Assembly: GCA_903838055.1 (NCBI GenBank)
Contig: CAILWV010000071.1
Location: 1-39,399, forward strand
Length of the DNA stretch: 39,399 nt
Reading direction: 5' to 3'
Source: an uncultured Bacteroidota bacterium
GTDB taxonomy: Bacteria; Bacteroidota; Bacteroidia; Flavobacteriales; Flavobacteriaceae
The notes beneath the pieces were generated by a model, which saw nothing but the letters and a program-made list of their open reading frames with translations, was not told where the DNA came from and searched no databases. Shown piece after piece: positions 10,292-17,713 of the stretch. Within the stretch, counting starts at the first letter, position 1; every line of letters starts with the position of its first letter. Both the position numbers and the translations under genes were made by a program.

Positions 10292-10299
10292 TATTTTTG
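10292..10299 (+). promoter_or_regulatory. Flavobacterial -7 box for the alpha-oxoamine synthase gene
   Basis: TATTTTTG lies 26 bases before the ATG at 10326. A TTG at 10265-10267 could serve as the -33 element, with 24 bases between the two. Confidence 0.6.
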
Positions 10300-10325
10300 C
10301 ATCGTTTTTTAACAACTTATTTATC

Positions 10326-11588
10326 ATGGTAAAAGATTTATTTGAAAGAATTCAAAACAATAAAGGGCCTTTAGGAAAATGGGCATCTCAAGCAGAAGGA
10401 TATTTTGTATTTCCTAAGCTAGAAGGAGATTTAGGACCACGAATGAAATTTCAAGGAAAAGATATTTTAAACTGGAGTTTGAATGACTACTTAGGTCTTG
10501 CAAACCACCCAGAAGTGAGAAAAGCTGACGCTGATGCTGCGATTGAATATGGTGCGGCGTACCCAATGGGTGCTCGAATGATGAGCGGACATACAAAATA
10601 CCACGAACAACTAGAAAATGAATTAGCTGCTTTTGTAATGAAAGAATCTGCTTATTTATTGAATTTTGGATACCAAGGTATACTATCAACCATTGATGCT
10701 TTGGTAACGCGAAATGATGTAATTGTTTATGATGTGGATGCGCATGCTTGTATTATTGATGGGGTTCGTTTGCATAGTGGAAAGCGTTTTACCTACCGTC
10801 ATAATGATGTTGAAAGTATGGAAAAAAACCTGCAACGTGCTACTAAATTAGCCGAAGAAACAGGTGGTGGTATTCTTTTTATTACTGAAGGTGTTTTCGG
10901 AATGCGTGGACAACAAGGTAAGTTGAAAGAAATTGTAGAAATGAAGAAAAAATACAATTTCCGATTATTAGTTGACGATGCTCATGGTTTTGGAACTCTG
11001 GGTGCAACAGGTGCTGGAGCAGGTGAGGAGCAAGGTGTACAAGATGATATTGATATTTACTTTTCTACATTTGCAAAATCAATGGCTAATATTGGTGCTT
11101 TTGTAGCAGCAGATAAGGATATAATTGATTATTTAAAATATAATTTACGTTCGCAAATGTTTGCTAAAGCATTGCCGATGATTCAAACTGTTGGTTCATT
11201 GAAACGTTTGGAATTATTGAGAAAATCGTCAGAATTGAAAGATAAACTTTGGGAAAACGTAAATGCGCTTCAAGGCGGATTGCGTGCTAAAGGATTCAAT
11301 ATTGGTGATACTAATACTTGTGTAACTCCTGTTTATTTAGAAGGAAGCGTGCCAGAAGCAATGGTTATGGTTAATGATTTAAGAGAAAATTATGGAATTT
11401 TCTTATCTATTGTTATCTATCCAGTGATTCCTAAGGGGATTATATTATTACGTATGATTCCTACAGCTTCTCATTCATTGTCAGATATTGACGAGACATT
11501 AACCGCTTTTGAAATAATCCGTGAGAAATTAGTAAACGGAACCTATAAGAAAATTGCCGAAGCTACGACTGTTGATTTAGATGCTTAA
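10326..11588 (+). CDS. PLP-dependent alpha-oxoamine synthase (serine palmitoyltransferase or cysteate acyltransferase type)
   Basis: The 420-residue protein is an alpha-oxoamine synthase. It has LNDYLGLANHPEV near the start, GARMMSGHTKYHEQLE, a DDAHGFGTLG segment that binds the cofactor, and the Schiff-base lysine in TFAKSMANIG (Lys251). These enzymes join an amino acid to an acyl thioester. In Bacteroidota this branch makes the sphingoid base from serine, or capnine from cysteate, the precursor of sulfonolipids. A capnine-forming acyltransferase in Flavobacterium johnsoniae is reported to affect gliding. The sequence rules out neither serine nor cysteate as substrate. Glycine C-acetyltransferase and biotin synthesis (BioF) are less likely given no bio or tdh neighbours. 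It is a single gene with a promoter and a terminator. Confidence 0.8.
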   Translation: MVKDLFERIQNNKGPLGKWASQAEGYFVFPKLEGDLGPRMKFQGKDILNWSLNDYLGLANHPEVRKADADAAIEYGAAYPMGARMMSGHTKYHEQLENELAAFVMKESAYLLNFGYQGILSTIDALVTRNDVIVYDVDAHACIIDGVRLHSGKRFTYRHNDVESMEKNLQRATKLAEETGGGILFITEGVFGMRGQQGKLKEIVEMKKKYNFRLLVDDAHGFGTLGATGAGAGEEQGVQDDIDIYFSTFAKSMANIGAFVAADKDIIDYLKYNLRSQMFAKALPMIQTVGSLKRLELLRKSSELKDKLWENVNALQGGLRAKGFNIGDTNTCVTPVYLEGSVPEAMVMVNDLRENYGIFLSIVIYPVIPKGIILLRMIPTASHSLSDIDETLTAFEIIREKLVNGTYKKIAEATTVDLDA

Positions 11589-11611
11589 ATAATTTCAGTT
11601 TTAGATACAAT

Positions 11612-11647
11612 AAATCCATTCAATAAAAAATTGAATGGATTTTTTTT
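11612..11647 (+). terminator. Intrinsic terminator after the alpha-oxoamine synthase
   Basis: Arms AAATCCATTCAA (11612-11623) and the complement (11631-11642) surround a TAAAAAA loop, followed by a T-run to 11647. Confidence 0.9.
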
Positions 11648-11911
11648 AGATATGATTTAAAGAGCGGCTTGATTAATTATAGGTTAACTTAAAATTAATG
11701 ATTTGGTAATCCAGAAATCCTTCTGAGTTATTAAATTTGGTATTTATATAGTTTTTTACAAATAGATATTTGAAACAGACATTGCTCTTTTCTATTTTCA
11801 ATTTCTTTGTGCGAATTCCAAGTCGCACTAGCGTAGTAACCCAAAAAAATAATTGTTTTCCAAATCTAAATCAAGTATTAAATTCTTTTAATACAAATAC
11901 CTCTATTAATT
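11648..11911 (+). promoter_or_regulatory. Non-coding leader region before the phosphatase-GT-GH1 operon
   Basis: No gene is seen in this stretch. A TAAATTTG at 11732-11739 matches the TAnnTTTG -7 box but is about 170 bases from the ATG, and a near match GATATTTG follows around 11766. A small hairpin with arms GTGCGA (11809-11814) and TCGCAC (11823-11828) sits downstream of both. If the 11732 box is used, the operon has a long leader. Otherwise the promoter has not been recognised. Confidence 0.35.
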
Positions 11912-12787
11912 ATGTCGAAAAATAAAAGAAAAATAGATTTATTAGTTCTTTCAGATATTCATTTAGGAACTTACGGATGCCAAAGTAAAGAGTTGTTGAA
12001 TTATTTGAATAGTGTTAAGCCTAAAATTGTCGTATTGAATGGAGATATTATTGATATGTGGCAATTTAGTAAAAGGTATTGGCCAAAATCGCATATGCAA
12101 ATAGTTCATAAAATAATTAATTGGGTAAGCAAAGGAACTAAAGTTTATTATATTACTGGAAATCATGATGAAATGCTCCGAAAATTTGAGGGATTCAAAA
12201 TGGGAAAACTGAGTATTGAAAACAAGTTGGTTTTAGATTTAGATGGCAAAAAAGTTTGGATATTTCATGGAGATGTATTTGATGTTACAATGCAAAATTC
12301 AAAATGGTTGACTCGTTTGGGATCTCATGGTTATGATTTATTGATATTGATAAATGCTTTTTGTAATATGATTTCTGTTAAAATGGGAAGAGGTAAAATT
12401 TCGTTATCTAAAAATATAAAAAATAGTGTTAAACAAGCGGTCAAATTCATAAATGATTTTGAAAAAACTGCTGCTGATATTGCAATTCGAAATGGCTATG
12501 ATTATGTTCTTTGTGGGCATATTCACCATCCAGAAATGAAGACTATTAAAACAGAACATGGACAGGTAGAATACTTAAATTCGGGAGATTGGATTGAAAA
12601 TCTTACTGCATTAGAGTATAATAATAAAGAATGGTCATTATATAAATACAATGCTAGCGATTTTGAAAATCCTACCTTAGATACTGACGATAGCTTAGTT
12701 ATGATGGAAAACGGAGAAATTTTTGAACAAATGTTAGGTGGTTTTTTACAAACAAAAGACATTGCAACATCTTTAAATTTTAAATAG
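11912..12787 (+). CDS. LpxH-like metallophosphatase (UDP-2,3-diacylglucosamine diphosphatase family)
   Basis: The 291-residue calcineurin-like phosphoesterase carries every metal-binding block: DIHLG (Asp15, His17), NGDIID (Asp45), GNHDE (84-87), FHGD (119-121) and CGHIHHPE. The order and spacing match the LpxH-related COG2908 group, which cleaves UDP-2,3-diacylglucosamine in lipid A synthesis. Several members act on other substrates, and Bacteroidota often have more than one. Its stop overlaps the next start (TAGTG), so it is coupled to a glycosyltransferase. That context fits envelope glycolipid work, not a lone housekeeping LpxH. No lpx gene is adjacent. Confidence 0.75.
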   Translation: MSKNKRKIDLLVLSDIHLGTYGCQSKELLNYLNSVKPKIVVLNGDIIDMWQFSKRYWPKSHMQIVHKIINWVSKGTKVYYITGNHDEMLRKFEGFKMGKLSIENKLVLDLDGKKVWIFHGDVFDVTMQNSKWLTRLGSHGYDLLILINAFCNMISVKMGRGKISLSKNIKNSVKQAVKFINDFEKTAADIAIRNGYDYVLCGHIHHPEMKTIKTEHGQVEYLNSGDWIENLTALEYNNKEWSLYKYNASDFENPTLDTDDSLVMMENGEIFEQMLGGFLQTKDIATSLNFK

Positions 12788-13827
12788 TGAAAATATTATA
12801 TGCAGTTCAAGGAACAGGAAATGGTCACATAACTAGAGCCATTGAAATAATTCCTTATTTAAAACAAAAAGGCGAAGTTGATATTTTAGTTAGCGGTATT
12901 CAATCGGATATTGAACTACCATTTGAAGTAAAATATAGGTTTAAAGGAATGTCCTTTATTTTTGGTAAAAAAGGAGGAGTTGATTTTTGGAAAACTTTTG
13001 TAAAGCTAAATTCTATTAAGCTAATTAAGGAAATAAAAAAACTAGACCTAAAACCGTACGATTTAATCATTAGTGATTTCGAGCCTATTTCATGTTGGGC
13101 GGCAATCAAGGCAAAAAAAGAGTGTATAGGCTTGAGTAATCAAGTGGCTACATTGCATCCACTTGCACCTAAGCCTAAAAAAAATGATATAATTGGAAAG
13201 TTAGTGCTGCAAAATTATGCACCAACGACCTATAATTATGGTTTTCATTTTAAAAGATTGGATGGCACCATTTTTACGCCAATTATCAGAAAACAAGTAC
13301 GTGAATTAACACCTTCTAATGAAGGTCATTATACGGTTTATTTACCTTCTTATGATGATAGTCAAATACTAAAATGGTTAAAAAAAATGCCTGCTATAAA
13401 TTGGCAAGTATTTTCAAAAAATAGTAAAAAAGACATCCAAATAAAAAATATTAGAATCACACCAATCAATACCGATTTGTTTTTAAAAAGTATGGCTTCT
13501 GCTGAGGGAGTATTATGTAATGCAGGTTTTGGAACTGCTAGTGAAGCCTTGTTTTTAAAGAAAAAGCTAATGGTAATTCCTATGAAAAAGCAACTAGAGC
13601 AAGCCTATAACGCTCAAATGCTTCAAGAAATGGGTGTAGCGGTAATAAAAAAATTGAATGCAGATACTATTCCAAAAATTAGAAAATGGCTTAATGATGA
13701 CACAATCGTTGCTGTAGATTATCCGGATAATACAGAAGAAATAGTTTCCTTAATTGTTACAAATCATGCAGGAAATAAAAAATTTAACACCAATTATGAA
13801 TCGGATAATTACACCTTCTTTCAATAA
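12787..13827 (+). CDS. Glycosyltransferase, GT-B fold (Glyco_trans_1_3/MurG-like)
   Basis: The 346-residue protein starts with MKILYAVQGTGNGHITRA, the Gly-rich donor or acceptor loop of GT-B enzymes related to MurG/MGD synthases. A later CNAGFGTASEALFLKKKLMVIP is the nucleotide-sugar binding block near the C-terminus, and EQAYNAQML follows. No signal peptide or membrane segment is seen, so it acts at the cytosolic face. The start is GTG, overlapping the upstream TAG by one base. It sits between a lipid-A-type phosphatase and a GH1 glucosidase, suggesting synthesis or turnover of a glucosylated lipid or glycan. Donor and acceptor are unknown. Confidence 0.75.
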   Translation: MKILYAVQGTGNGHITRAIEIIPYLKQKGEVDILVSGIQSDIELPFEVKYRFKGMSFIFGKKGGVDFWKTFVKLNSIKLIKEIKKLDLKPYDLIISDFEPISCWAAIKAKKECIGLSNQVATLHPLAPKPKKNDIIGKLVLQNYAPTTYNYGFHFKRLDGTIFTPIIRKQVRELTPSNEGHYTVYLPSYDDSQILKWLKKMPAINWQVFSKNSKKDIQIKNIRITPINTDLFLKSMASAEGVLCNAGFGTASEALFLKKKLMVIPMKKQLEQAYNAQMLQEMGVAVIKKLNADTIPKIRKWLNDDTIVAVDYPDNTEEIVSLIVTNHAGNKKFNTNYESDNYTFFQ

Positions 13828-13829
13828 TA

Positions 13830-15170
13830 ATGAATTATAAAAAAGAAGAATTTGGAGAAGATTTTATCTGGGGAGTTTCTACTTCTGCAGTTCAAACAGA
13901 AGGTGCACATAATAGTCACGGAAAAGGATTGTCTATTTGGGATGAATTTGTGACTAAAAAAAATAAAATTTTAAATAAAGACAATCATTTTGTTTCCTCT
14001 GATTTTTATTCAAATTACAAAACAGATATCGATTTAATAAAACAATTAGGAATTCCTAATTTTAGGTTTTCGTTATCTTGGAGTAGAATTTTGCCTAATG
14101 GAATAGGTGAAGTGAATCTAGAAGGATTGGATTTTTATCACAATGTAATAGATTATTGTTTAGAAAACGAAATACAACCGTTTATCACTCTATATCATTG
14201 GGATTTGCCTTTGGCATTGGAGAAAAAAGGCGGATGGGTAAATAGAGATGTTTTGAATTGGTTTGAAGAATATGTTAAAATTTGTGTTGCCTCTTTTAAA
14301 GATAAAGTTACACATTGGATGGTGCTTAATGAACCAATGGTATTTACTGGAGCAGGTTATTTTCTTGGGGTTCATGCTCCAGGTAAAAAAGGAATGAAAA
14401 ATTTCATTCCTGCAATGCACCATGCAGTATTATGTCAAGCAATTGGCTTTAATGCTATTAAGTCATTAGACCCAAATGCACAAGTTGGAACTACATTTTC
14501 ATGTTCTTATGTTACACCTTACTCTAGTTCTATTCGTGATAAAAAAGCTGCATACCGTGTAGATGCATTAATAAATCGGCTTTTTATAGAGCCTTCACTT
14601 GGTTTAGGTTATCCCGAAGATGCTCTACCTTTTTTACGAAAAGTAAAGAAGTATATGGTGCCCAATGATGAGGAATTAATGAAGGTCACTTTTGATTTTA
14701 TTGGAATTCAAAACTATACTCGAGAAGTCGTAGCTTATTCTATTTTTACACCATTTATTAAGGCTAAAATTATTCCTGCAGATTCAAGAAAAGTGTTTTA
14801 TACAGCTATGGATTGGGAGGTTTATCCGGAATCTATATATGAAATGATTACTAAATTCGATGCTTATCAGGGTGTAAAAAAAATAATGATTACAGAAAAT
14901 GGCGCGTCTTTTCCGGATGAGGTTATTGATGGTGTCGTTGCAGATGATAAACGAATAAACTACTTAAAGGCATATTTAAAACAAGTGTTGAGAGCAAAAT
15001 TAATAAGCACTAAACTTTCAGGTTATTTTGTGTGGTCACTCACCGATAATTTTGAATGGGGTGAGGGTTTTAAGCAACGCTTTGGTTTGATTTATATCGA
15101 TTATGAAACAAAAAAAAGAAGCATTAAAAATTCAGGTTTTTGGTATAAGGATTTTCTAAAAAATAAATAA
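13830..15170 (+). CDS. Glycoside hydrolase family 1 beta-glucosidase-like enzyme
   Basis: The 446-residue protein has the full GH1 layout. FIWGVSTSAVQTEGA is the N-terminal signature, and FRFSLSWSRILPNG follows. The acid/base glutamate is in VLNEPMVF (Glu168), the nucleophile is in ITENGASF (Glu356), and the C-terminal WSLTDNFEWGEGFKQRFGL binds sugar. There is no signal peptide, so it is cytosolic. GH1 enzymes remove beta-linked glucose or galactose from non-reducing ends. It starts three bases after the glycosyltransferase stop and is the last gene of the set, so it may act on the same product. It converges on the GNAT gene. Confidence 0.92.
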   Translation: MNYKKEEFGEDFIWGVSTSAVQTEGAHNSHGKGLSIWDEFVTKKNKILNKDNHFVSSDFYSNYKTDIDLIKQLGIPNFRFSLSWSRILPNGIGEVNLEGLDFYHNVIDYCLENEIQPFITLYHWDLPLALEKKGGWVNRDVLNWFEEYVKICVASFKDKVTHWMVLNEPMVFTGAGYFLGVHAPGKKGMKNFIPAMHHAVLCQAIGFNAIKSLDPNAQVGTTFSCSYVTPYSSSIRDKKAAYRVDALINRLFIEPSLGLGYPEDALPFLRKVKKYMVPNDEELMKVTFDFIGIQNYTREVVAYSIFTPFIKAKIIPADSRKVFYTAMDWEVYPESIYEMITKFDAYQGVKKIMITENGASFPDEVIDGVVADDKRINYLKAYLKQVLRAKLISTKLSGYFVWSLTDNFEWGEGFKQRFGLIYIDYETKKRSIKNSGFWYKDFLKNK

Positions 15171-15186
15171 AAATCTAAAATTCCTT

Positions 15187-16305
15187 TTATATTTCTTTTC
15201 TATAGGTTCTTCTTCGTCTAAAAATAACTGGATCAAAGTGCTTCCACAATTGATGGATAGCGATATTATCTTCTAATTCCGGCGTTCTTATGCAATCTAA
15301 AATTCCTTTTTGAGTAAAAGTAGTATAGTATTCTTCAAATATTATTGCCGTTACACCCTTACTTTGGTATTCGGGGGCAACCCCAATTAAATAAAATAAA
15401 ACCTCTTTCGACTCTTTTTTTGCTTTAAGCAAGTGGTAAAATCCAAATGGAAATAATTTGCCATTAGCTTTTTGTAATGCTCTAGAAAAACTCGGCATTA
15501 CTATGCTAAATGCTACCATTTCATTGTCTTTATCCATCACAAATTTTATGTACTCAGGATTAATAAAACTGATGTATTTTTTCTTGAAATAATCTTTTTG
15601 CACATCCGTTATTGCTACAAACGAGGATAAGTCTGCATACGATTTGTTAAATAAATCAAACATTTTATCTACATATGGCATAATGTCTTTTGTAGCCGTA
15701 AAATTCAATTCTTTTAGTTGGTAACGTTTCTTTATTAGTGGCACAATCTTTTCAAAAGATTCTGGTTTTACATTAGCAAATGGGAATTTATTTTCTAAAT
15801 ATTCTTTTTCTTTAACATAGCCCAATTGCTCTAAATGTTCTTTATAATAGGGATAATTGTACCATGTAATCATTGAACCTAATTCATCAAAACCTTCTGT
15901 TAAGACTCCAACTTTATCAAGGTTTGAAAATCCCATCGGACCTTCAACATATTCTAAATTATTTTTCTTTCCTAATTCTAAAACTTTTTCTAATAATGCT
16001 CTAGTAACTTCTATATTATCAATCACATCCCACCATCCAAAACGAACTTTCTTTTTTTCTTGATTGTTAACTTCATCCCAATTGATTATTGCGGAAATTC
16101 TGCCAACAATTTCGTCGTTTTTGTATGCTAAATAAAAATAAGCTTCGGCACTTTCAAAGGCTGGGTTTTTAGTTTTATCAAAACTATCAAGTTCCTCCTG
16201 AATTAAAGGTGGCACCCAATAAGGATGGTTTTTATACAAAGAAAATGGAAACTTTACATATTCTTTTAATAATGCTTTCGTATTGGCTTCTTTAATAATA
16301 ATCAT
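15187..16305 (-). CDS. GNAT-fold N-acetyltransferase-like protein (YghO-like)
   Basis: The 372-residue protein has two acetyltransferase-like halves. The N-terminal half contains YKNDEIVGRISAIIN and GPMGFSNLDKVG. The C-terminal half contains LIGVAPEYQSKGVTAIIFEE, the acetyl-CoA loop R/Q-x-x-G-x-A type here with Q-SKG. The closing FDPVIFRRRRTYRKEI is typical of this Bacteroidota family. Substrate unknown. Its ATG lies 9 bases after the stop of the outer-membrane gene, so the two form an operon from the promoter at 17325. The gene shares the short GGGACTAGGG repeat in its leader. Confidence 0.7.
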   Translation of the reverse strand: MIIIKEANTKALLKEYVKFPFSLYKNHPYWVPPLIQEELDSFDKTKNPAFESAEAYFYLAYKNDEIVGRISAIINWDEVNNQEKKKVRFGWWDVIDNIEVTRALLEKVLELGKKNNLEYVEGPMGFSNLDKVGVLTEGFDELGSMITWYNYPYYKEHLEQLGYVKEKEYLENKFPFANVKPESFEKIVPLIKKRYQLKELNFTATKDIMPYVDKMFDLFNKSYADLSSFVAITDVQKDYFKKKYISFINPEYIKFVMDKDNEMVAFSIVMPSFSRALQKANGKLFPFGFYHLLKAKKESKEVLFYLIGVAPEYQSKGVTAIIFEEYYTTFTQKGILDCIRTPELEDNIAIHQLWKHFDPVIFRRRRTYRKEI

Positions 16306-16310
16306 TTTGA

Positions 16311-16320
16311 GGGACTAGGG
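16311..16320. repeat. Partial copy of a G/C-rich repeat, GGGACTAGGG
   Basis: This ten-base string is identical to part of the element at 20413-20433. The complement of its central CTA supplies the TAG stop of the outer-membrane protein gene. Such G-rich strings are rare in this AT-rich window. Confidence 0.4.
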
Positions 16321-17286
16321 TTTAACACTTGGAACTTCATCCAATCGTTTCTTGGTTTTTTCTTTTTCTTTCGATTTTTTGCTTTTATCTTTTTTCTTTT
16401 CCTTTTTCGGAGAACGATATAAAACTTCATTATAGTTGTCGTCAAATCTCCATGAAGCTCCTAATCCTGCATACAATAATTTTGGAGTGTCTTTATAATT
16501 TCGACTAACGGATGCATCTAATTGTAGGGAGCTGCTAACTAAATAGGCAGCGCCAGCAGTAAAAATTCCATCGGAATAGTAATCGTTTTTTATGCCTTTA
16601 TTCTCAATAAATCCTGTCCATTGGTCATTGAATCCTTTGGTTAATGTAACTACATAACCCAAAGATTGCATAGAAGTACCATATTGATCCATGAAAACAT
16701 TAGTTATTAACACGCAAGATTTAGGTAAAATATTTTGAGTAATAAGCATTGCTTTAGGTCCAAAAGTTCCAATAGTTTCTGTGGTTCTTGAAAAAAGTTC
16801 CTTGTTACTATTTAAATTAAACCCAACATATCCTGCCAAAGAAGGAATGATATAGTGCCAATCGTATTGGTGATTGGCTTTCCAGCTGTAAACGTTTGTT
16901 GGTTTGTCATAATTTTTCATCGGGTCATAAAACAAATATTTAAACCCTATTGTTGTAGTTTTTATTCCTTTACGATGTTGGCTTAAAAGTTCCGAATCAT
17001 AACAGTCATTTTGGTAATTTAAGTTAATTACTGCCTCAAATTGTTCTCTGTAAAAACCATATCTTGCAGTTAAATCCACCCCATATCCTTTGGCTTTATA
17101 GTCTAAAAGGTTATGGCTTTCATCTAAATAGTTAATACCCGATTCTAATTGAAATACTGTTTTTCCTAATGAAAATGCGGACATAGAATTTCCAGGACGG
17201 TTGGAGTTTATGTCATCGGTATATTGTGCAAAACTATTTAGAAACCATAATGAGCAACTAAAAATAGCTAAAAGTTTTAATTTCAT
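16315..17286 (-). CDS. Outer-membrane beta-barrel protein (transporter/Phenol_MetA_deg-like)
   Basis: The 323-residue protein has a signal peptide ending in LNSFAQ and then TDDINSNRPGNSMSAFSLGKTVFQLE, which is typical of MetA-pathway/transporter outer-membrane barrels. Alternating aromatic strands follow, ending at GLGASWRFDDNYNEVLYRSP. The barrel is followed by an unusual tail of about 38 residues very rich in Lys and Glu (about 286-316). The family is usually said to transport hydrophobic compounds, but this is not established here. It is first in an operon with the GNAT protein. Confidence 0.65.
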   Translation of the reverse strand: MKLKLLAIFSCSLWFLNSFAQYTDDINSNRPGNSMSAFSLGKTVFQLESGINYLDESHNLLDYKAKGYGVDLTARYGFYREQFEAVINLNYQNDCYDSELLSQHRKGIKTTTIGFKYLFYDPMKNYDKPTNVYSWKANHQYDWHYIIPSLAGYVGFNLNSNKELFSRTTETIGTFGPKAMLITQNILPKSCVLITNVFMDQYGTSMQSLGYVVTLTKGFNDQWTGFIENKGIKNDYYSDGIFTAGAAYLVSSSLQLDASVSRNYKDTPKLLYAGLGASWRFDDNYNEVLYRSPKKEKKKDKSKKSKEKEKTKKRLDEVPSVKP

Positions 17287-17324
17287 AAGGATACTATTTT
17301 TTTAAAAGGGTGTTTTTTGAAATT

Positions 17325-17332
17325 CAAATGTA
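17325..17332 (-). promoter_or_regulatory. Flavobacterial -7 box for the outer-membrane/GNAT operon
   Basis: On the minus strand this reads TACATTTG, an exact TAnnTTTG match about 38 bases before the ATG at 17286. Confidence 0.55.
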
Positions 17333-17387
17333 CTATATTTTATCATTATTTTAAGAGGTAATCCTAATTTAGAAAGGTGTAATTTAG

Positions 17388-17395
17388 TATTTTTG
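17388..17395 (+). promoter_or_regulatory. Flavobacterial -7 box for the DUF4834/YfhO operon
   Basis: TATTTTTG lies 17 bases before the ATG at 17413, giving a short leader. No clear -33 TTG is at the expected distance. Confidence 0.6.
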
Positions 17396-17412
17396 ACAAA
17401 ATTTTATAAAAT

Positions 17413-17661
17413 ATGCAAGAAGCAGCCTTTTCAAATTTGATTGAAGATATATTTATTATTATATTAATTTACTATGCAATCAAGTTTATAGCCCAATTAT
17501 TTTTGCCAGTATTAGCAAAAAAAGTAGTTGAGAAAGCTAGTCAGCAATTTCAACAACAGCAATATCAGAATACAAATCAGCAACAACCTCAAAATAATAA
17601 TGATAAACCGCACGAAACTAAAAATGTAGGCGAATATATTGACTACGAAGAAGTAGAGTAA
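17413..17661 (+). CDS. DUF4834 family small membrane protein
   Basis: The 82-residue protein has one N-terminal membrane segment (about 10-34, IFIIILIYYAIKF onward). A Gln/Asn-rich, probably disordered stretch (QQFQQQQYQNTNQQQPQNN in part) follows, and the acidic end is GEYIDYEEVE. This layout matches DUF4834, a small Bacteroidota family of unknown role often found beside YfhO. It lies a few bases upstream of YfhO and is probably cotranscribed. Confidence 0.75.
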   Translation: MQEAAFSNLIEDIFIIILIYYAIKFIAQLFLPVLAKKVVEKASQQFQQQQYQNTNQQQPQNNNDKPHETKNVGEYIDYEEVE

Positions 17662-17713
17662 TTGGTTAATGGTTTTAGAATATCTAAAATCTAATATTAA
17701 AATTTTATATAAA

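Noticed and set aside
10414..10689. Minus-strand frame inside the alpha-oxoamine synthase
   Set aside because: It is a shadow of a well-supported gene and its residues show no domain.
12523..13109. Minus-strand frames inside the phosphatase and glycosyltransferase genes
   Set aside because: They oppose conserved motifs of both genes and lack any family features.
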